A DNA stretch of 6,921 nucleotides from Kordia sp045105435. GTDB lineage: Bacteria > Bacteroidota > Bacteroidia > Flavobacteriales > Flavobacteriaceae. Shown here piece by piece: positions 4,118-6,921 of this stretch. Location of the stretch: contig NZ_JBGCDL010000201.1 of the NCBI RefSeq assembly GCF_045105435.1, positions 1 through 6,921 of the forward strand, written 5' to 3'. The position numbers were made by a program, and so were the translations under genes. The notes under the pieces are model-generated. The model saw only the letters and a program-made list of their open reading frames with translations. It did no database searches and was not told where the DNA came from. Every line of letters starts with the position of its first letter. Position 1 is the first letter of the stretch.

Positions 4118-6547
4118 TTACTTTTGGGACTGTAATACTATTTCAGCATCTTTTAGTCCAGAACCTTCTACGTATAATTTAATTTCACCTTCCTCTTTGC
4201 CTGATTGAACAGTAACTACTAGTTTTCCACTAAATAATTTCATTGTTGGCAAATGAAACATTTCAAGGGACGTTGCATCTCCATTGCATGTAGCACGAAA
4301 AGAACCTTTTCCAGAAACTTTAAACTTTAACTGGTTAGTAGCTGTGGGGCATTTAATTCCATTTTTATCAACTACAGAAACTGTAACATATGATAAGTCC
4401 TTTCCATTTGCTTTTATAGTTTTTCGATCTGGGTCTAAAACAATTTTATATGGTTTTCCTGCCGTATGAATTTCCTTTTCCAAAACAGCTTTTCCCTGTT
4501 TGTCAAAAGCAACTACTTTTAACGTTCCTGGTTCATATTTTACATCCATCCACATTAAGCGGTATCTATTTTGGGGTGATGAATGATTCTTTTCTTGAAC
4601 ACCCATACTTTTTCCGTTTACAAAAAGTTCTGCACTTTGAAAGTTTGTATATACAAAAACAGGAGTTATTTCTCCTTCTCTACCTTCCCAATTCCAATGA
4701 GGCAATATATGAAGGGTTTCATCTGTCGTATTCCACCGACTTCTGTACAAATAAAACCTGTCTTTCGGTAAACCTGCTAAGTCATTTATTCCAAAATAAG
4801 AACTTCTTGAAGGCCAACTTTCATCATAAGGTGTAGGCTCACCTAAATAGTCGAAACCAGTCCAAACAAATTCACCAATTACCCATTGTTTATCATCTTG
4901 TAATACAAAGTCATCATCAGGAACATTCGACCAACTACAATATTCCAAATCATATGATGAACTTTGAAAATCATCATATTGCTTCATACTTTCTTGGAGA
5001 ACAGGAAATTTATAAACCCCTCTAGAACTTACCGTTGAAGCCGTTTCAGAACCTAAAATTAATCCCTGTGGAAATTTTTCATATGCTTCTTCATATAAAT
5101 GCACTCTGTAATTTAATCCCGGAATATCTAACAAGGCTCCAAACCCCGATTCCAATGTAGCTTTTACCTGATCCATTCCAACTGTAACTGGACGTGTCGG
5201 ATCTTCTCTATGAAAAATATCTTGTAGCCATTTAGCTCGTTTTGCTCCTTCAGATCCCCATTGATCGGGCACTTCGTTTCCTGAACTCCACATTACAATT
5301 GATGGATGGTTTCGAGTAGCACGGACTAGATTTACAATGTCTTTTTCAGCGTATTCATCAAAAAAACGGTTATAACCATTTTCAACTTTTGGCTTTGCCC
5401 ATTCGTCAAAACTTTCGGCTAAAAACATAAACCCCATTTCATCACATATTTCAAGTTGCTCAAGTGATGGCATATTATGAGAACTTCTAATAGCATCACA
5501 TCCCATATCTTTCAAAATTGTTAATTGCCTTCTCAATGCCGCTATATTAACTGCGGTTCCAAGAGGTCCTAAATCATGGTGCAAACAAACTCCCTTAAAT
5601 TTTCTAACCTCACCATTTAAACTGAACCCTTTGTTTTGTTCGTATTTTATTTCTCGAATACCAAAACGTGTTGAAATTTCATCTTTCAATTCTTCACCAA
5701 CAAACAATTGTGTTTTGGCAGTATATAAATATGGAGTCTCTGGACTCCAGCGGTTAGGATTTTCAACAGTAATATTTTGCTCAAATTCATCTCCAAACTG
5801 ATGCTTTGTTTTTCCCGAAGCAACTTTATCACCATTAGCATTATATATGGTTGTGATTAGTTCTGTATTTTCGCCACTGGCCATAGTTTTTATATTCACT
5901 TTAGCAATATCATTACTAATAAATGGAGTTGTAATGTAAGTGCCCCATTGGTTTATACTTTCATTATTTTTAACAATCACACTCACTTTTCGATATAAGC
6001 CAGCGCCTGGATACCATCGAGATGCATATTCCATATTTGAAACTCGAACCGCAAGTGTGTTCTCTCCTTTTTGAATTAAATCTGAAATATCAAAATAAAA
6101 ATAGCTGTATCCATATGCCCATTCCCCAACTTTTTTACCGTTTAAATACACTTGAGGTTCGCTCATTGCGCCTTCAAAAAGAAGAATTACTTTTTTTTCC
6201 TCATGATTTGCAGGTAGTGTAAATTTGTTTCGATACCATGCGCTCCCAACATGTGGTAGCGCTCCTGTTCTACCTGTTTTCTCAGTTGCATCCTTTTCGC
6301 CATTCTGGAGGATAGCAACTTCTTGTTTATCTATTTCCTTGTCAAAAGGACCATAAATTGCCCAATCGTGTGGAACACTTACAGTTTCCCAATTTGAATC
6401 GTTGAATTGCTTTTGAAATGCATTGTCGTTCTTACCTTTTTGAAATTTCCAATTATCTGTCAAGATAATAGTTTCTCTTGATTGTGCTATCCCAATTAAG
6501 GGAGTAATCATAAAAACAAATAAGGAGAAAAGAGTTTTTAAATTCAT
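4118..6547 (-). CDS. Exported GH2 beta-galactosidase-like glycoside hydrolase
   Basis: An 809-residue retaining glycosidase of family GH2 that probably removes beta-linked galactosyl (or related) units from oligosaccharides in the periplasm. Residues 1-22 are a Sec signal peptide ending GIAQ, with no lipobox cysteine. Domains in order: jelly-roll sugar-binding domain (about 27-190, with VPHDWAIYGPFDKEID and the KTGRTGALPHVGSAWYR segment typical of Bacteroidota GH2 enzymes), Ig-like domain (about 196-298), TIM barrel (about 300-605), DUF4982-like domain (about 625-692) and a C-terminal Ig-like domain (about 697-805, probably Glyco_hydro2_C5). The acid/base is E425 in SSGNEVPDQW; the nucleophile is most likely E501 in LGSETAS. 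There is no T9SS tail, so it is not expected to leave by that route. The ORF looks intact. No SusC/SusD, sulfatase or regulator is in the window, so the natural substrate is open. The start ATG is preceded by an A-rich leader with no Shine-Dalgarno site or clear TAnnTTTG box. Confidence 0.95.
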   Translation of the reverse strand: MNLKTLFSLFVFMITPLIGIAQSRETIILTDNWKFQKGKNDNAFQKQFNDSNWETVSVPHDWAIYGPFDKEIDKQEVAILQNGEKDATEKTGRTGALPHVGSAWYRNKFTLPANHEEKKVILLFEGAMSEPQVYLNGKKVGEWAYGYSYFYFDISDLIQKGENTLAVRVSNMEYASRWYPGAGLYRKVSVIVKNNESINQWGTYITTPFISNDIAKVNIKTMASGENTELITTIYNANGDKVASGKTKHQFGDEFEQNITVENPNRWSPETPYLYTAKTQLFVGEELKDEISTRFGIREIKYEQNKGFSLNGEVRKFKGVCLHHDLGPLGTAVNIAALRRQLTILKDMGCDAIRSSHNMPSLEQLEICDEMGFMFLAESFDEWAKPKVENGYNRFFDEYAEKDIVNLVRATRNHPSIVMWSSGNEVPDQWGSEGAKRAKWLQDIFHREDPTRPVTVGMDQVKATLESGFGALLDIPGLNYRVHLYEEAYEKFPQGLILGSETASTVSSRGVYKFPVLQESMKQYDDFQSSSYDLEYCSWSNVPDDDFVLQDDKQWVIGEFVWTGFDYLGEPTPYDESWPSRSSYFGINDLAGLPKDRFYLYRSRWNTTDETLHILPHWNWEGREGEITPVFVYTNFQSAELFVNGKSMGVQEKNHSSPQNRYRLMWMDVKYEPGTLKVVAFDKQGKAVLEKEIHTAGKPYKIVLDPDRKTIKANGKDLSYVTVSVVDKNGIKCPTATNQLKFKVSGKGSFRATCNGDATSLEMFHLPTMKLFSGKLVVTVQSGKEEGEIKLYVEGSGLKDAEIVLQSQK

Positions 6548-6631
6548 GTTTTTTTAAATTGTTTTTATAAACTAGACCAATTTCTATATTATTAAATAAT
6601 TGTCTAAACATCAGTAAATGCACTACGTGTT

Positions 6632-6739
6632 TGTGTATGGTTAGTTGCGTGTTTCAGCACTAAAGTTAGCAAATAAATCACAGATAGAAAGTCCGAGAGG
6701 ACTTTCGTAAGTAGGCTATAACCAGTAATGAATTATACA
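6632..6739. repeat. Structured intergenic element with nested stems and a GNRA-type hairpin
   Basis: The outer arm TGTGTA-TGGTTA (6632-6643) can pair with TAACCA (6719-6724) and TATACA (6734-6739), with one G-U pair and a bulge at 6725-6733. Inside, TAGC (6667-6670) can pair with GCTA (6715-6718), and GAAAGTCC (6687-6694) pairs perfectly with GGACTTTC (6699-6706) around a GAGA tetraloop. No ORF is present. It lies right after the stop of the minus-strand nuclease gene and before the beta-galactosidase gene. It looks like a mobile or dispersed structured repeat, or a structured RNA. I have an unverified impression that similar sequences recur in flavobacterial intergenic regions. Confidence 0.5.
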
Positions 6740-6755
6740 TGTTGTTGGCGTGTCG

Positions 6756-6921
6756 TTATTTTTTTTGAATTTCAAATTCACAAATAATTGGTAAATGGTC
6801 GCTTACTTTTAACCAATCACTAATTTTTCCAAATTCCATTTTTTTTAGTCCGTTTAAAAATTCTTTACTGCCAAAAACATAATCGATATGATATGGCTTT
6901 TCTAATTTTCTATGCAGGAAA
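6756..6921 (-). CDS. Endonuclease/exonuclease/phosphatase family protein, C-terminal part
   Basis: The 3' end of a minus-strand gene that continues past the right edge of the window; 55 codons plus stop are visible. The reading frame gives FLHRKLEKPYHIDYVFGSKE, then FGKISDWLKVSDHLPIICEF and a short basic tail before the stop at 6756-6758. The IDYVF strand and the SDHLPI motif, whose Asp-His pair is the last catalytic element of the AP-endonuclease/DNase I-like fold, identify the EEP superfamily. The substrate (DNA, phosphoester or lipid) cannot be told from this fragment. It points in the same direction as the beta-galactosidase gene, separated by about 208 bases containing a structured element, so an operon is doubtful. 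Confidence 0.85.
   Translation of the reverse strand, partial: FLHRKLEKPYHIDYVFGSKEFLNGLKKMEFGKISDWLKVSDHLPIICEFEIQKK

Noticed and set aside
4284..4836. Plus-strand ORFs of 61-128 codons opposite the GH2 gene
   Set aside because: They overlap the conserved C-terminal domains of the glycosidase on the other strand, have no promoter or recognisable domains, and their composition matches an antisense frame.
6548..6610. Promoter for the GH2 gene
   Set aside because: No TAnnTTTG box with a properly spaced TTG was found on the minus strand; only AT-rich sequence is visible, so no site is claimed.
6632..6752. Integron attC site after the nuclease gene
   Set aside because: The consensus core pair RYYYAAC/GTTRRRY is not present at the ends of the fold and no integrase is visible; only a loose analogy to a cassette remains.

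Overview
The window looks like a chromosomal segment from a marine-type member of the Flavobacteriaceae (Bacteroidota). The evidence is a low-GC sequence, AT-rich leaders without clear Shine-Dalgarno sites, a TAnnTTTG-type promoter box, a protein with a type IX secretion (T9SS) C-terminal sorting domain, a flavobacterial-type DnaX lacking the zinc cysteines, and a Bacteroidota-type GH2 beta-galactosidase. Genus cannot be fixed from the sequence alone.

Layout. Positions 6-2356 (+) hold a tight two-gene unit: dnaX (clamp-loader tau subunit) and, 8 bases later, a miaE-type tRNA hydroxylase. Positions 2357-2661 are a gene-free spacer with degenerate TTAGA-ending repeats and then a promoter for a small secreted protein (2662-3363, +) with an HslJ/META-like or lipocalin-like body and a T9SS sorting tail. 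Positions 3364-3574 hold a second block of the same degenerate repeats and a perfect REP-like hairpin. Positions 3575-4110 are a scar. The 3' end of an outer-membrane beta-barrel gene (-) abuts the 3' end of an insertion-sequence transposase gene (+), both lacking their 5' parts, followed by inverted repeats that may mark the IS end. Positions 4118-6547 (-) encode a complete exported GH2 beta-galactosidase-like enzyme. Positions 6548-6755 contain a structured intergenic element with a perfect GNRA-type hairpin. Positions 6756-6921 (-) are the C-terminal end of an endonuclease/exonuclease/phosphatase-family gene that continues beyond the window.

How the parts relate. The left third is housekeeping (replication and tRNA modification). 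The rest is accessory: a secreted protein, repeat blocks, IS and gene debris, and a solitary polysaccharide-degrading enzyme with no SusC/SusD partners in view. The most notable signal is a run of ten A residues in dnaX, placed exactly where domain III ends. A -1 shift there reads an immediate TAG and a +1 shift soon meets TAA, so slippage would yield a gamma-like truncated clamp-loader subunit. No CRISPR array, tRNA, rRNA or obvious defence system was found.
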